Source of the DNA: Macrothele yani | Lineage: Eukaryota; Arthropoda; Arachnida; Araneae; Macrothelidae | Assembly: GCA_039090855.1 (NCBI GenBank) | Contig: CM077002.1 | Span: 86,370,194-86,434,193 of the forward strand | Length of the DNA: 64,000 nt | Direction of reading: 5' to 3' | In this document: piece by piece, positions 43,714 through 53,702 of the stretch | Numbering within the stretch: position 1 is the first letter of the stretch | How the letters are laid out: every line of letters begins with the position of its first letter | Notes under the pieces: model-generated | The model's input: only the letters and a program-made list of their open reading frames with translations | Database searches by the model: none | What the model was told of the DNA's origin: nothing | Position numbers and translations under genes: made by a program

Positions 43714-43956
43714 GGCTGTTAAATATTGGAAGTAAATAATATGGAAGTGGCTGTTAAATATTGCTTTTGTGATGCCAGTTTAATAAGTTCTTAAATGAGG
43801 AATCTCAAATTTTTGTACAAACTAGGTTCTTTGCATAAACTTTTTGTTTGTTTGTTCAAAAAAATTAGAAGAAATATTTTCCTTTTTATTTCAAGTGTAT
43901 GTATTCAAGAGCTTATAACAGGTCACTTTTTCAACTAAAAGTCACTTTTTTTTTGC

Positions 43957-44867
43957 ATACATACATACATACATACACATATCACTAAGCTGTTCTCTGA
44001 GATTCAGAGGTTAGCTGCAAAAAGATATACAAACTACCAGATATTTTTACTTACTGTTGTCATATCAAACTTCTCCATTTACAGCGATCTTGACATACAA
44101 CTCGGGCTTCACTGATATCCATTACACGCCGTACACAAGATCTTTTATACTTCATACTCATAATCTTTTTCTCATCCAAACACTCCTGAATCTGATCCAC
44201 CCATGTCTTCCTTGGTCTTCCTCTGCCTTTCCATCCTGCCACTTGGGCTAAAAAGATTTTCCAAACCACCGAAGCATATTGGTCTCCACCTTGCTAACAA
44301 CATTTTGCTTCACATCACACAACTGCAACACATCTTCATTCCTCACACAATCAGACCATGTCTTGCCCCCCCCCCCCATAAGTAACGCATTTCTCCAGCA
44401 CACAAATGACTCCTATGTTTCATCTGCAGTACCCAGGTTTCACTGCCATACATCAGAGTAGGAGCAATTACACTTTCATACACAGCCATGCGGGACTCTC
44501 TAGAGAACCCATCATTCCTGTGAAAACCTTCCGGAGCAGCTCTGACTTTCAATGAATTCACTCTCCTACTAATTTCACCATCCAATTTGTTCTCTCTGTC
44601 AAACATGCTTCCTAAACACACAAACTTGCTCACCTGGTCAATCACAGTGCTGTTTATACTTACATTACATTCAGTGCTACCAGTTCCTCTCTCAAACACC
44701 ATAACTTTGGGTTTTCCCTTATTTATACTCAGTTTGAATTTCATGCAAACTGCGTACATCCGAGACAACATACTCTGCAAATTACTTTTGCTCTCTGCCA
44801 ACAGGACAGTGTCATCGCATACAGCAATCTGCACACACGGATATCACCAAAACAAACCACTCATCCA
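43957..44867 (-). mobile_element. Non-LTR retrotransposon copy 3, 5' truncated
   Basis: The minus strand carries DDTVLLAESKSNLQSMLSRM (RT catalytic ADD region, here VCDDTVLL), INKGKPKVMVFERGTG, YGSETWVLQ and the tail GRGRPRKTWVDQIQECL. The 3' UTR ends in (TATG)n, seen as CATACATACATACATACA at 43957-43978. The copy breaks off near 44867, inside the GLC-V-GDIR region. A C-run at 44369-44377 disrupts the tail. This and the copy at 45209 face each other 5' to 5'. Confidence 0.87.
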
Positions 44868-45208
44868 TAGGCGGCGGAAGGTAGGGGACACAGGGGTCCT
44901 GACCCCCTCTGGAATTTCATGGTCCCCCTATAGGGGGGATTCATGAAACTCCAAACGGTGCAAGTAAGTATACAATTTTGAAAATTGTTTTTGCACAAAT
45001 AAATTGAAAAGTTAACACATAATTGTGTTTGTTCTTTGAAAAAATATCGTTAAGGAATTCTTTAAAATAACAATAACTAGGGCGGTTTCTCTTTCCTTTT
45101 TTTAACGTCGGAATGTGTCTTGCTTGAGATCATAAAACTCAATACACCATCTATGAAATAAATATCTGAACAAGAAAAAATTCGAACCCAAATTAAGCGG
45201 TAAGAATA
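44868..45208. other. 340-bp segment between two head-to-head non-LTR copies
   Basis: It begins GGCGGCGGAAGGTAGGGGAC with a C/G-rich block containing several CCCC/GGGG runs (to 44940), then becomes AT-rich. The opening resembles a transposon terminus, but no inverted partner was found. Confidence 0.4.
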
Positions 45209-45700
45209 CACAGGAGTCGTTTGTGTGCTGGAGAAATGCGTTACTTACGAGAAGTTTGTGACAAGACCCGTTCTGATCGTGTGAGGAATGAAGATGTGTT
45301 ACAGTTGTGTAATGGGAAGCAAAATGTTATTAGCAAGGTGGAGACTAATATTCTGAGGTGGTTTGGACATGTTGAGAGAATGAGTGATGAGATGCTTACT
45401 AAGAAAATTGATTTACCCCAAGTGGCAGGAAGAGGAAGGCCAAGGAAGTCATGGGAAGATCAGATTCAGGAGTGTACATGAGAAAAATATTATGAGTATG
45501 AAGTATAGAAGGTCTTGTGTGCGTCGTGTGATGGATGTCAGTGAAGCCCGAGTTGTATGTCAAGATTGCTGTAAATAGAGAAGTTTGATACGGCAACAGT
45601 AAGTAACAGTTAAAAATTTATCTGGTAGTTTGCATTTGTTTGTGTAGCTAACCTCTGAATCTCAAAGAACATCTTAGTAATGTGTGTGTATGTATGAATA
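45209..45700 (+). mobile_element. Non-LTR retrotransposon copy 4, severely 5' truncated
   Basis: It starts within the CAGEMRYLRE coding region and continues through NEDVLQLCNGKQNVISKVET, WFGHVERMSDEMLTKKI and GRGRPRKSWEDQIQEC. The stop at 45479 ends the first frame and the C-terminal residues continue in another frame. The 3' UTR ends near a GTAT-type repeat (45680-45697). It is the best preserved tail of the four copies. Confidence 0.85.
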
Positions 45701-45818
45701 CCACTGCTTGATTTATACGCATTTTCTTTAAGTTTTGTCACATAGATGATAAACGAGCCAAGAATGTGTGTGCGTTTGCTGTCAGAACAATTGTCAAAAT
45801 ATGTGTATCGAAATCGCT

Positions 45819-46140
45819 TCACCTCTCACAATCTGTGCCGTCATAAAGGAAACACTGATAGATTATGTCCCCCCTAGGGTCGACACAATATATCAGTGTT
45901 TCCTTGATGTTTGTGTTTTCACCGGTCTTGCGGACTGCCTGTGGGTAGTGGGAAATAACTGAAGATATTTGTTTGGGCACTGTACTTGATGTGAATTTCA
46001 AATCGTCCGAGCAAAAACGGGCCTCTGCAATTTTGACAAGCGGTTTACGCATTTGATCCAAGGCATATGTAATTATAATACTGAATGCCTGTTTCCATAC
46101 CAAATGTAATTGGGCAACTAGCTTATCAGATCTCCATGTT
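45819..46140 (-). CDS. Unidentified open stretch of about 105 codons
   Basis: The minus strand is open from about 46140 to a stop at 45819, reading WRSDKLVAQLHLVWKQAFSI, YALDQMRKPLVKIAEARF, SSVISHYPQAVRKTGENTNI and ending DGTDCER. Composition is protein-like, and no family comes to mind. A 15-bp inverted repeat (45846-45860 and 45891-45905) lies inside the frame without breaking it. It could be an exon of a host gene or a piece of a mobile-element protein. No splice sites were confirmed. Confidence 0.3.
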
Positions 46141-46879
46141 TGTTAGCTCCAGTAGACGTGAGAAATCTTCAGACACACTTTTCAATTCATGTATGAGTCT
46201 TACGGCGGTCGGATGATGAAAGGATTTTGGCGTGCTTTACAACGTAAAATGTTTCCTACTTCCTAGGGTGAAACGTGAAGAAAGTTTCCTAACACAGCAT
46301 CTCTCTTTAAGCCTTCAAATGAGTCCGGCACCTACAATTTAGCAGGCAGATGCTACAAGGCAACAAACTCGTTTTTAAATGTATTCTCTTCTGAATATTA
46401 GTTGACAGACGATAACATGTATTCAATTGCACCCAACATTTTCTAATATTTGTAGTCTAGCTGTTGAGGCGGGGTATCGAGTTTCGTTGGAAAATGAAAA
46501 GATCCACTAGTGTTTTGGATATTTTTCCAAAAGAGGTCAATGAACCTGGAACTGATTAAACGTATGCTGGGGCTGCAGAATAAGTAACGGCCATCAGTTT
46601 GAATTTATTCTCTACTCATCGTCATATTTAGGCCTACGAGAAGTGTACAGTTAATACATGCTAACGTGTCTAAAATCTGCATTCCAAATAATAATAATAA
46701 TAGGAAATGAAATAAACAGTAAGAAGTTTTGATGATTTTATGAAACAAATAATATGAAGTGAGATTGAGATGCATTATTTTACAAATCCTTTCAGTATAA
46801 TTTCATAAAAAAGAACTGAAGCTTGTAGTCAGTGATGTAAGTCAATTGAAAAAAAAAATGTCATAGCGGTAAAGGAATT
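46141..46879. other. Spacer, no gene seen
   Basis: An ATA microsatellite lies at about 46687-46702. Nothing else was recognised. Confidence 0.45.
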
Positions 46880-46886
46880 AACTTAG

Positions 46887-47105
46887 GCCGCCCCGGTGGC
46901 GCAGTGGTCTAAGCGATGGTCTCTGTTCATTCGTCCGAATGGGGCCCGGGTTCGAATCCCGGTGAGACATGGATGTTGTGTTTGTCTTACGGCACTGGCT
47001 CTCTCCCTTCCCCGGAACCAGTGACCCTAAATTAGGGACGGGCGACTGCTTATAGCCCATTGAGTTGCTCACGGCGGTCGTTAAACCTCCAAACAAACAA
47101 AAATG
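46887..47105 (+). mobile_element. tRNA-derived SINE copy 2
   Basis: A box GGTGGCGCAGTGGTCTAAGC (46896) and B box GGTTCGAATCC (46949). The body runs to GGTCGTTAAACC and an AAC/A-rich tail. AACTTAG flanks both sides (46880-46886 and 47106-47112). Of the three copies its A and B boxes are closest to consensus. Confidence 0.9.
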
Positions 47106-47503
47106 AACTTAGTGTATGGACCTTTCTGGGGAAAAGTTTTAAATACTAATTTAATATTAATTTTATCAGATCTTATCATTAATAACACTGGACAACAGAT
47201 TTTGACTTTTTGTGTGTATCTGAGATTAAAGCAAGTTACCTTTATGTTGTTTTGGTGCTGAATATGAAAATTGTCCTTAAACACTAGATTAGCTTAGCTA
47301 GATTATTGTAAAACTTGTTTATAGACAAGTTTTACACATTTGCATGTACATACCCTATGATAATTCTCATAGAAGAAATGTTTCACGGTGACGCCGCTTT
47401 GCCTGTAGCTTGTAATGAGTTTCTGGAGCATCTCTCACAAAGGTCCAACTGCTGCATTCCATTTCTTCTGATACCTTTTTCTGACAGTAGTAATGTCCTG
47501 GTG

Positions 47504-47707
47504 TGGCGCAGTGGTCTAAGCGATGGCCTCTGATCATTCGTCCGAACGGGGTCCGGGTTTGAATCCCGGTGAGGCATGGATGTTGTGTTTGTCTTACGGC
47601 ACTGGCTCTCTAACTTCCCTGGAACCAGTGACCCTAAATTAGGGACGGGCGACTGTTTATAGCCCATTGAGTTGCTCACGGTGGTCGTTAAACCTCGAAT
47701 AAAAAAA
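47504..47707 (+). mobile_element. tRNA-derived SINE copy 3, inside the multicopy gene
   Basis: TGGCGCAGTGGTCTAAGCGA (A box) and GGTTTGAATCC (B box, about 47555). The body is identical in order to copy 2, with an A tail at 47700-47709. AATGTCCTGGTG is exact on both sides (47492-47503 and 47708-47719). It splits the host protein just after HQD. Confidence 0.93.
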
Positions 47708-47906
47708 AATGTCCTGGTGAAACGGTTCACCGTGCTCGTCACTAACAGCACCGCACTTAGCGAGAAAGAAATCCAGATGAGAGTGTAAAAAGTGAAAGTG
47801 TGAATTCAATGGCATGTTGCACCCCAGTCTTTCGTAGCGCTGCAAGAGGGTTTCTACAATCTCATGGTAATTTTGTCAGCCTTAGTTTTTCCTAGAAAGT
47901 TTGTGG

Positions 47907-47957
47907 TCACAGGTGATGAAAAGTTAGCATTCCAAGCTAACTTTTCATCACCTGTGA
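47907..47957. repeat. Hairpin, 22-bp perfect arms and 7-nt loop, inside the pseudogene
   Basis: TCACAGGTGATGAAAAGTTA(GC) at 47907-47928 is complementary to 47936-47957. The coding side arm reads LTGDEKLAWNA, as in the family. The second arm replaces the segment that should precede TNFLGK, which points to a template-switch conversion. Confidence 0.9.
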
Positions 47958-48744
47958 GGATATCATCAAAATGCTTATCACGAAAAAGCTAACGCATCTG
48001 TAGACCGACAAATACATTTTCCTTGGTTATGGCTTCACAAAGTCTTGGAAATATATCACGAAGGTACAAAATTCCTGCCCCATTTGGATCCATGACCTTT
48101 ACAAAATTATTCATCAGTTCAAGTTTGATGTGGAGAGGAGGGAGCAAGATCTTGCTGGATTCTACAAGTGGTTCGTTAAGTACATTCTTTTTCCCCGGTT
48201 CAAGCAATTGCCGTGGGAGCCAATCCTTTTTCTTGTAGTGGAAAGTCCTCGCACGGCTGTCCCAGAGAAAACAGCAAAACTTTGTGTAAACCTGCTGTAT
48301 CCCCATTAAAATGGCAATGCCCTTCAGGTAACCACAAATGTGCCACTTACATTTGGCATGTTGTTGAACACTTCTTTCATGTGGATTGCACACTCGAGTG
48401 GAACACAGTGACGTGCATTCCACCCAAGCAGTGCTTGGGCAATGAGCAAAAGAAATGATGGATAAATAAAAAATCTCTAATTCTTTAAATTTCTGTTTTC
48501 GACACAGATAATAATCACCACAAAGTTATAAATTCGTTCTTATACCTCTGAAGTTTTCATAAGTGTATAATCCACGCACACCGGCAAAGAAAAAAAAAAA
48601 AAACGAGACAGGAGAAAACAAGAAAGATGACACCGAATTTTCGGGTGTAATAAGCACGTCTTTTGAATCCGTTCTGACGCAAATTAAATTTATCAAAGCT
48701 ATTCAATGGCAATGGAACCGGTATGGAAAACAACAGTATCTGAC

Positions 48745-51245
48745 GGAAGAAAGAAGTTTTTCAATCGGGTCTTTAATCCCTCAGATATTGGTGTAAACGG
48801 AATCTTGAGCTTACGAACTCTTAGAAACAGAGTTATCGACAAAAATAAGATGTGACTTTACGTCCCCTGGTGGGAAAACCATGCATTATTTTTGGAAGAA
48901 AGTATTCTAAAAAGGTTTATCCATATGTGCGGTATCGGTCCAAGAAAAAAAAATTTAGTCGAGTTTTCAGGAACCCAGATTTTGCTACAAATACATCCGA
49001 AGCAGAAATTAACACTTATGACCCCTGTTGGCCAAACCATTCTTTACAAAACATTAGAAATTATGTGAAAAATATTTTCCATCAGGTCTTGTATGCGAAA
49101 CAGGAAGAATTTTTTCAAATCGGAGTTTTAGGAGCAGAAAACGCAATTTACCTTTATGCGCCCTAGCGGAAAGTCTTAAATGATTTACGTGAAAGTTTTG
49201 AATTTATAGGAAAAACATTTCGCATCGGAAACACTATCCAACAACAAAGGAATTTTTCAAATTGAACTTTTAGAAGTAGAGATATTGACAAAAATAAGAT
49301 ATACATCTATGCCCCCTGGCGTAGAAACCATGCATTATTTCAAGAAGAAAGTGTTCCTAAAAGGTTTGTCGACATGAGTAGCATCGGTGAACAAAAGACT
49401 TTTTTCAATCGAGATTTTAGAAGCTCATATTTTGCTGCAAATACATCCGGAGCGGAAATTAAGACTTACGCCACCTGGTGGCCATACCATTTATTTACAA
49501 AAATTAGAAATTATGTGCAAACGATTTCCCATCAGGAGCTTGTATTCGGTGTAGAGGGAATTTTTCAAATCGGAGGTTTAGAAGCAGAGAAATAGTGGGA
49601 ACGCAATTTATCTTTACGCCCCCTAGCGGAAAGTCTATGAATTACTTGAAAATTTTGAATTTATGGGAAAAACATGTCACACTAGAAGCACTATCCAACA
49701 AAGAAGGAATTTTCGGTCTCCTAGAAGTCGAAATATTGACAAAAACAAGATATACGTCTACGCCCCCTGGCGCAGAAACCATGCACTATTTTAAGAAGAA
49801 AATGTTTCCAAAAGGTTTGTCAACACGAGTAGTATCGGTCTACAAACGACGTTTTTTTCAATCGAGAATTTAGAAGCTCATATTTTGCTGCAAATACATC
49901 AGAAGCGGGAATTAAGATTAACGCCCCCTGGTGGCCAAACCATTTTTTTTTACAAAAGTTAGAAATTATGTGCAAACGATTTCCCATCAGGAGCTGTATC
50001 CGTTGCAGAAAGAATTTTTCAAATCGGAGATTTAGAAGCAGATATATAGGGAGAAACGCATTTTAGCTTTACGCCCCCTAGCGGAAAGTCTATGAACTAC
50101 TTGAAATTTTTGAAATTATATAAAGCACATATCCTACTGGAAACACTATCCAACTAAAAAGGAATTTTTCAAATCGAACCCCTAGAAGTAAAGATATTGA
50201 CAAAAATAAGATATACATCTACGCCCCCTAAAAAATGTTCCTAAAAGGTTTGTCGACATGAGTAGTATCGGTCTACAAACGACGTTTTTTAAATCGAGAG
50301 TTTAGAAGCTCATATTTTGCTGCAAATACATCAGAAGCGGGAATTAAGATTAACGCCTCCTGGTGGCCAAACCATTTTTTTACAAAAATTAAAAATTAGT
50401 GCAAACGACTTCACATCAGGAGCTGCATCCGGTGCAGATAGAATTTTTCAAATCGGAGATTTAGAAGCAGAGAATAGGGCGTAACGCAATTTACCTTTAC
50501 GCCCCCTAGCGGAAAGTCTATGAATTACTTGAAAATTTTGAAATTATATGAAAAGCATGTCACACGGAAAACACTATCCAACAAAGAAGGAATTTTTCAA
50601 ATCGGACTCCTAGAAGTAGAGATATTGACAAAAATAAGATATACATCTACGCCCCCTGGCGGAGAAACTGTGGGATATTTTAGGAAGATAATATTCCTAA
50701 AAGGTTTATCGATGTGAGTGGCATCAGTCCATGAAATAATTTTTTCAATCGATATTTTAGAAGCTCAGATTTTATGGCAAATACATCAGAATCAAAAATT
50801 AACACCTACGCCCCCTGGTGGCAAAGTATTCTCTACCAAAAATTCGAAATTGTATGCAAAAGATTTTCCATTAGGAGATGTATCCGCTGAAAAAAGATTT
50901 TTCAAATCAGAGTTCTAGGAGAAGAGGTATCGGAAAAACTGTTATTTACTTTTACGCCCTCTAGCGGAAAATCTATGCGTAATTTGAAAAGGAAACTATA
51001 TCTAAAACACTCTTCGACATAAATGGAATCGAAAGATAAAAGAATTTTTTCAATCGGATGTTTAGAAGCAAATATGTGGATTAAAACGTTATTTTGAATT
51101 CGACATCATCTGCATTTACGCCCCCTAGCGGCAAAATTGTAAATCGAAAAAAAAACGAAATAAAGGATCATCATTTGCATATTTCAAGCTTCCGATGCGA
51201 AAAGAATTTTTCAAATCAGATAAATAGTTGCAGAGATACCGTGGG
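48745..51245 (+). repeat. Three-phase higher-order tandem array; each ~150-bp monomer ends in a CTCF-like box
   Basis: Monomers of about 132-164 bp share two boxes. The first is TTTTTCAAATCGGA followed by TTAGAAGCA. About 55-70 bp later comes ACGCCCCCTRGYGG. Second boxes start at 48861, 49021 (decayed), 49157, 49310, 49469, 49617, 49761, 49922, 50072, 50222 (truncated by a deletion), 50354, 50500, 50650, 50809, 50955 and 51119. Endings cycle GGCGG, GGTGGCC, AGCGG, giving a unit of about 455 bp with monomer-specific texts (GTCGACATGAGTAGTATCGG; CCCATCAGGAGC; GAATTACTTGAAAATTTTGA). About five cycles are present. The reverse complement of the GGTGGCC type is TGGCCACCAGGGGGCGT, an exact match to the vertebrate CTCF core CCASYAGRKGGC. 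The other two types differ by one base. All face the same way. Confidence 0.88.
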
Positions 51246-51248
51246 TAC

Positions 51249-51268
51249 AGACGGACGGACGGACAAAC
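51249..51268. repeat. (GACG)n-like microsatellite at the array end
   Basis: ACAGACGGACGGACGGACAA directly follows the last decayed monomer. It marks the downstream boundary of the array. Confidence 0.85.
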
Positions 51269-51319
51269 CGATAACAGAAGCACGATCTTTTTTTACAAGA
51301 CGTGCTAAAAATTATGCTG

Positions 51320-51480
51320 CATTGCGATTGGTCGTAGTTGCCGAGCGCATGCAACACCTGGTTCCGTCACCCAAGTGTCATCGCCGCTGAAGGGGTGTTG
51401 CTATGACAACCTGACGGCACTAGTCTGCTAACCAATGAGAAAGGCTCCCTAGAAACGACCGTCTTACCCAATGGTCTTGC
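51320..51480 (+). promoter_or_regulatory. CCAAT-rich promoter candidate of hAT-4
   Basis: GCGATTGGTC (inverted CCAAT, 51327), AACCAATGAG (51432) and ACCCAATGGTC (51468) lie in a GC-richer segment 150-290 bp upstream of the ATG at 51616. There is no TATA box. Three CCAAT boxes suggest an NF-Y type housekeeping promoter. This is inferred from motifs only. Confidence 0.45.
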
Positions 51481-51615
51481 CGTGTCTCTGCTTTTAGCCG
51501 AGCAGTCAGCATGGGAGCTGAACTGTGGATGCATTGCTCGAAGTTCTTTTTACATCGTGTGCTGTGAATTACTGAATATATCATGCATGTGTATTAAAAA
51601 AGATTCTAAACAGCG

Positions 51616-53702
51616 ATGTCTGATTCCATAAACGAAGACATTATAGCCGATTGTTGCAAACTCCGTTTTCTCGCCGAACTTTTGAAGAGAAAAAAAATGT
51701 GATTTCGAAAGGAAGACCGATGCTTGATTGCCAAGTTTAACGCAGCAACAAAAAAATATTACTCGACATTTTCAAAACGCCAATTATGAAAGATGCGAAT
51801 GGCTTGCCGGAAGTGTTAAGACCAACAAACTGTTTTGTTGGAACTGTTTGCTGTATAGCTGTGACAGAGACTCCACTTGGACAATAGGATACAGCAAGCA
51901 AAGCAATTAAACTAAAGCAATACGGGATCATGATGTTGCTGTTAAGCATATTTGTGCGTCCATTGCACTCCCAACTTTTGGAACTGTTCGTATTGAAACT
52001 GAGGTCAGTGACCAGATATGACAAAACATAAGTCAACACAATGAAAAGGTAAAACGCAATAGAAATATTTTGAAACGGCTTATAAATGCCGTTTGCTTCC
52101 TTGCAAAGCTAGAAATTTCATTTCGAAGAGATTTGGACTACACTGCTCGGTATGAACCTGTACTAAAAAACCATTTGGAGTCTTCGACAGTATTCAAAGG
52201 AGTATTAAATCGTATTCAAAATGATTTAACTGTTTCTGTTGTCAATGCACTGTGTAATGAAATTAAACGCCAGTTAAAGCAGTCCGATTTTGTTGCCATA
52301 TTAGCAGATGAAACTACCGACGTCTCGAATAGGTCTCAATTTTCTCTTGCTTATCGGTATGCAAATGAAGGGAGTGTGGTAGGAAGATTTTTGTATTTAA
52401 GAAGTTAGTGAGGACAAAGCAGCGGCAGCAGTTTCTGGTCTTAGTTTGTCCCATATTAAAGATTTTTCAGACTGTGGTGGAAAACTCGTCGCGCAGAGCT
52501 ACGACGGAACTGCAGTAATGGCCTCTTCCTTGCATGGTGTACAGTCGAATATTAAGGCATCCTTTCCACAAGCCCTCTTTGTTCACTGCTATGCGCACTG
52601 TTTTAATTTAGTACTTTCCCAAAGCGCTTCAAGGATTCCTGAATGTCGTATCTTTTTTGCTACTCTTAGTGGGCTTGCAGCATTTTTTTTTCGAGATCAC
52701 TAAAGCGCTCAAAATTTCGTGATGCCTTTTTGGGACGCCAACTACCCAATGTTTGCCCAAAAAGATGGCATTGCTCATCACGACTCGTCAATACTGTCCA
52801 CGAAAAAAAAAAGAACTTTGCCAGACTTTTGCTGCCATGTTGGAACATCAATCACAAGTAGAAAGGGATATTCTTACTGATGTTCAGGGACATTTGTCCA
52901 ATTTAGAAAACTATGAATTTTGCTTTCTTGCAACCTTTCATAGTATTTTTTTCTCTTACTGATGTTTTGTTCAGCGTGCTTCAGAATACTTCATTAGACA
53001 TTGTTTACTGCAGAAGTAAGATAACGAAAACACAAAATGCTCTGAAATCTCTGAGAAGTTGTTTTCAGGAAGTGTACGAAGGAACCATTGCTGGTGTTGG
53101 ACTCCCAAGAAAACGAAACTGAAACCTTTCTGAAGACATTACGATTACCACTAAATACAGAAGATTATATTTTGAAATTTTCGATAATGTCGAACAACAC
53201 ATTAATACAAGATTTCAGAATAATGAAAAGCTTACATTTTTGTGCTTACTGGATTCTTCGAAGTACAGCTCTTGCGTTCACACTTTCCCAACTGATGGTT
53301 TGAAAAGCTTACTTGAAAATTATGGTCGCTACTTCGATGAAGTACGTTTGAAAAACGACTTAACACAGTTCACATGAATTTTCTGACAAGTCACTTATAC
53401 AGCTAATGAAGATGTTAGCGACTTCAGCATTTGGAAAATCCATGCCACAACTTTACCTATTGGCTTCACTTATAAGTGTGATACCTGTGTCTACTTCAAC
53501 AGTTGGAAGATCGTTTTCTGCATTAAAGCGAATTAAGACATACGAACAAAACAGAACAGGACAGAAACGACTCTCGCATCTTGGACCGATATCAATTAAA
53601 AGTGATCTGTTAAATACTCTGAAAGAAAGAAATACTTTTTTCGATTCTGTAATAAAACATTTTGCTGCAAGTGATCGAAGAATGGAGTTTACTTTTGAAT
53701 AG
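51616..53702 (+). pseudogene. hAT-4 transposase (ZMYM1/TTF, DUF4371 type), broken
   Basis: The start MSDSINEDIIADCC is at 51616. The TTF-like finger region reads RCEWLAGSVKTNKLFCWNCL (about 51795). The catalytic core has FVAILADETTDVSNRSQF (first Asp, about 52300), QSYDGTAVMASSLHGVQ (second Asp, about 52500) and FVHCYAHCFNLVLSQSA (about 52585). The dimerisation end is LYLLASLISVIPVSTSTVGR then SFSALKRIKTYEQNRTGQKR (53450-53570), and it ends FTFE at 53702. Frame breaks occur near 51700, 51910, 52405, 52700 (T-run), 52810 (A-run), 53120 and 53330. Several lie in homopolymers, so the copy is probably young but dead, or partly affected by sequencing errors. Confidence 0.85.

Noticed and set aside
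44369..44377. C-run as a regulatory G-quadruplex
   Set aside because: A single run inside a dead non-LTR tail; an expanded homopolymer explains it.
46887..47105. tRNA gene
   Set aside because: A and B boxes are clear, but the body and A-rich tail recur in three copies with target duplications, so these are SINEs.
48745..51245. CRISPR array or coding repeat protein
   Set aside because: Monomers are about 150 bp without short identical repeats and unique spacers. The apparent frames (FQIGGLEAE, TPPSGK) are side effects of the DNA repeat and shift frame between monomers.
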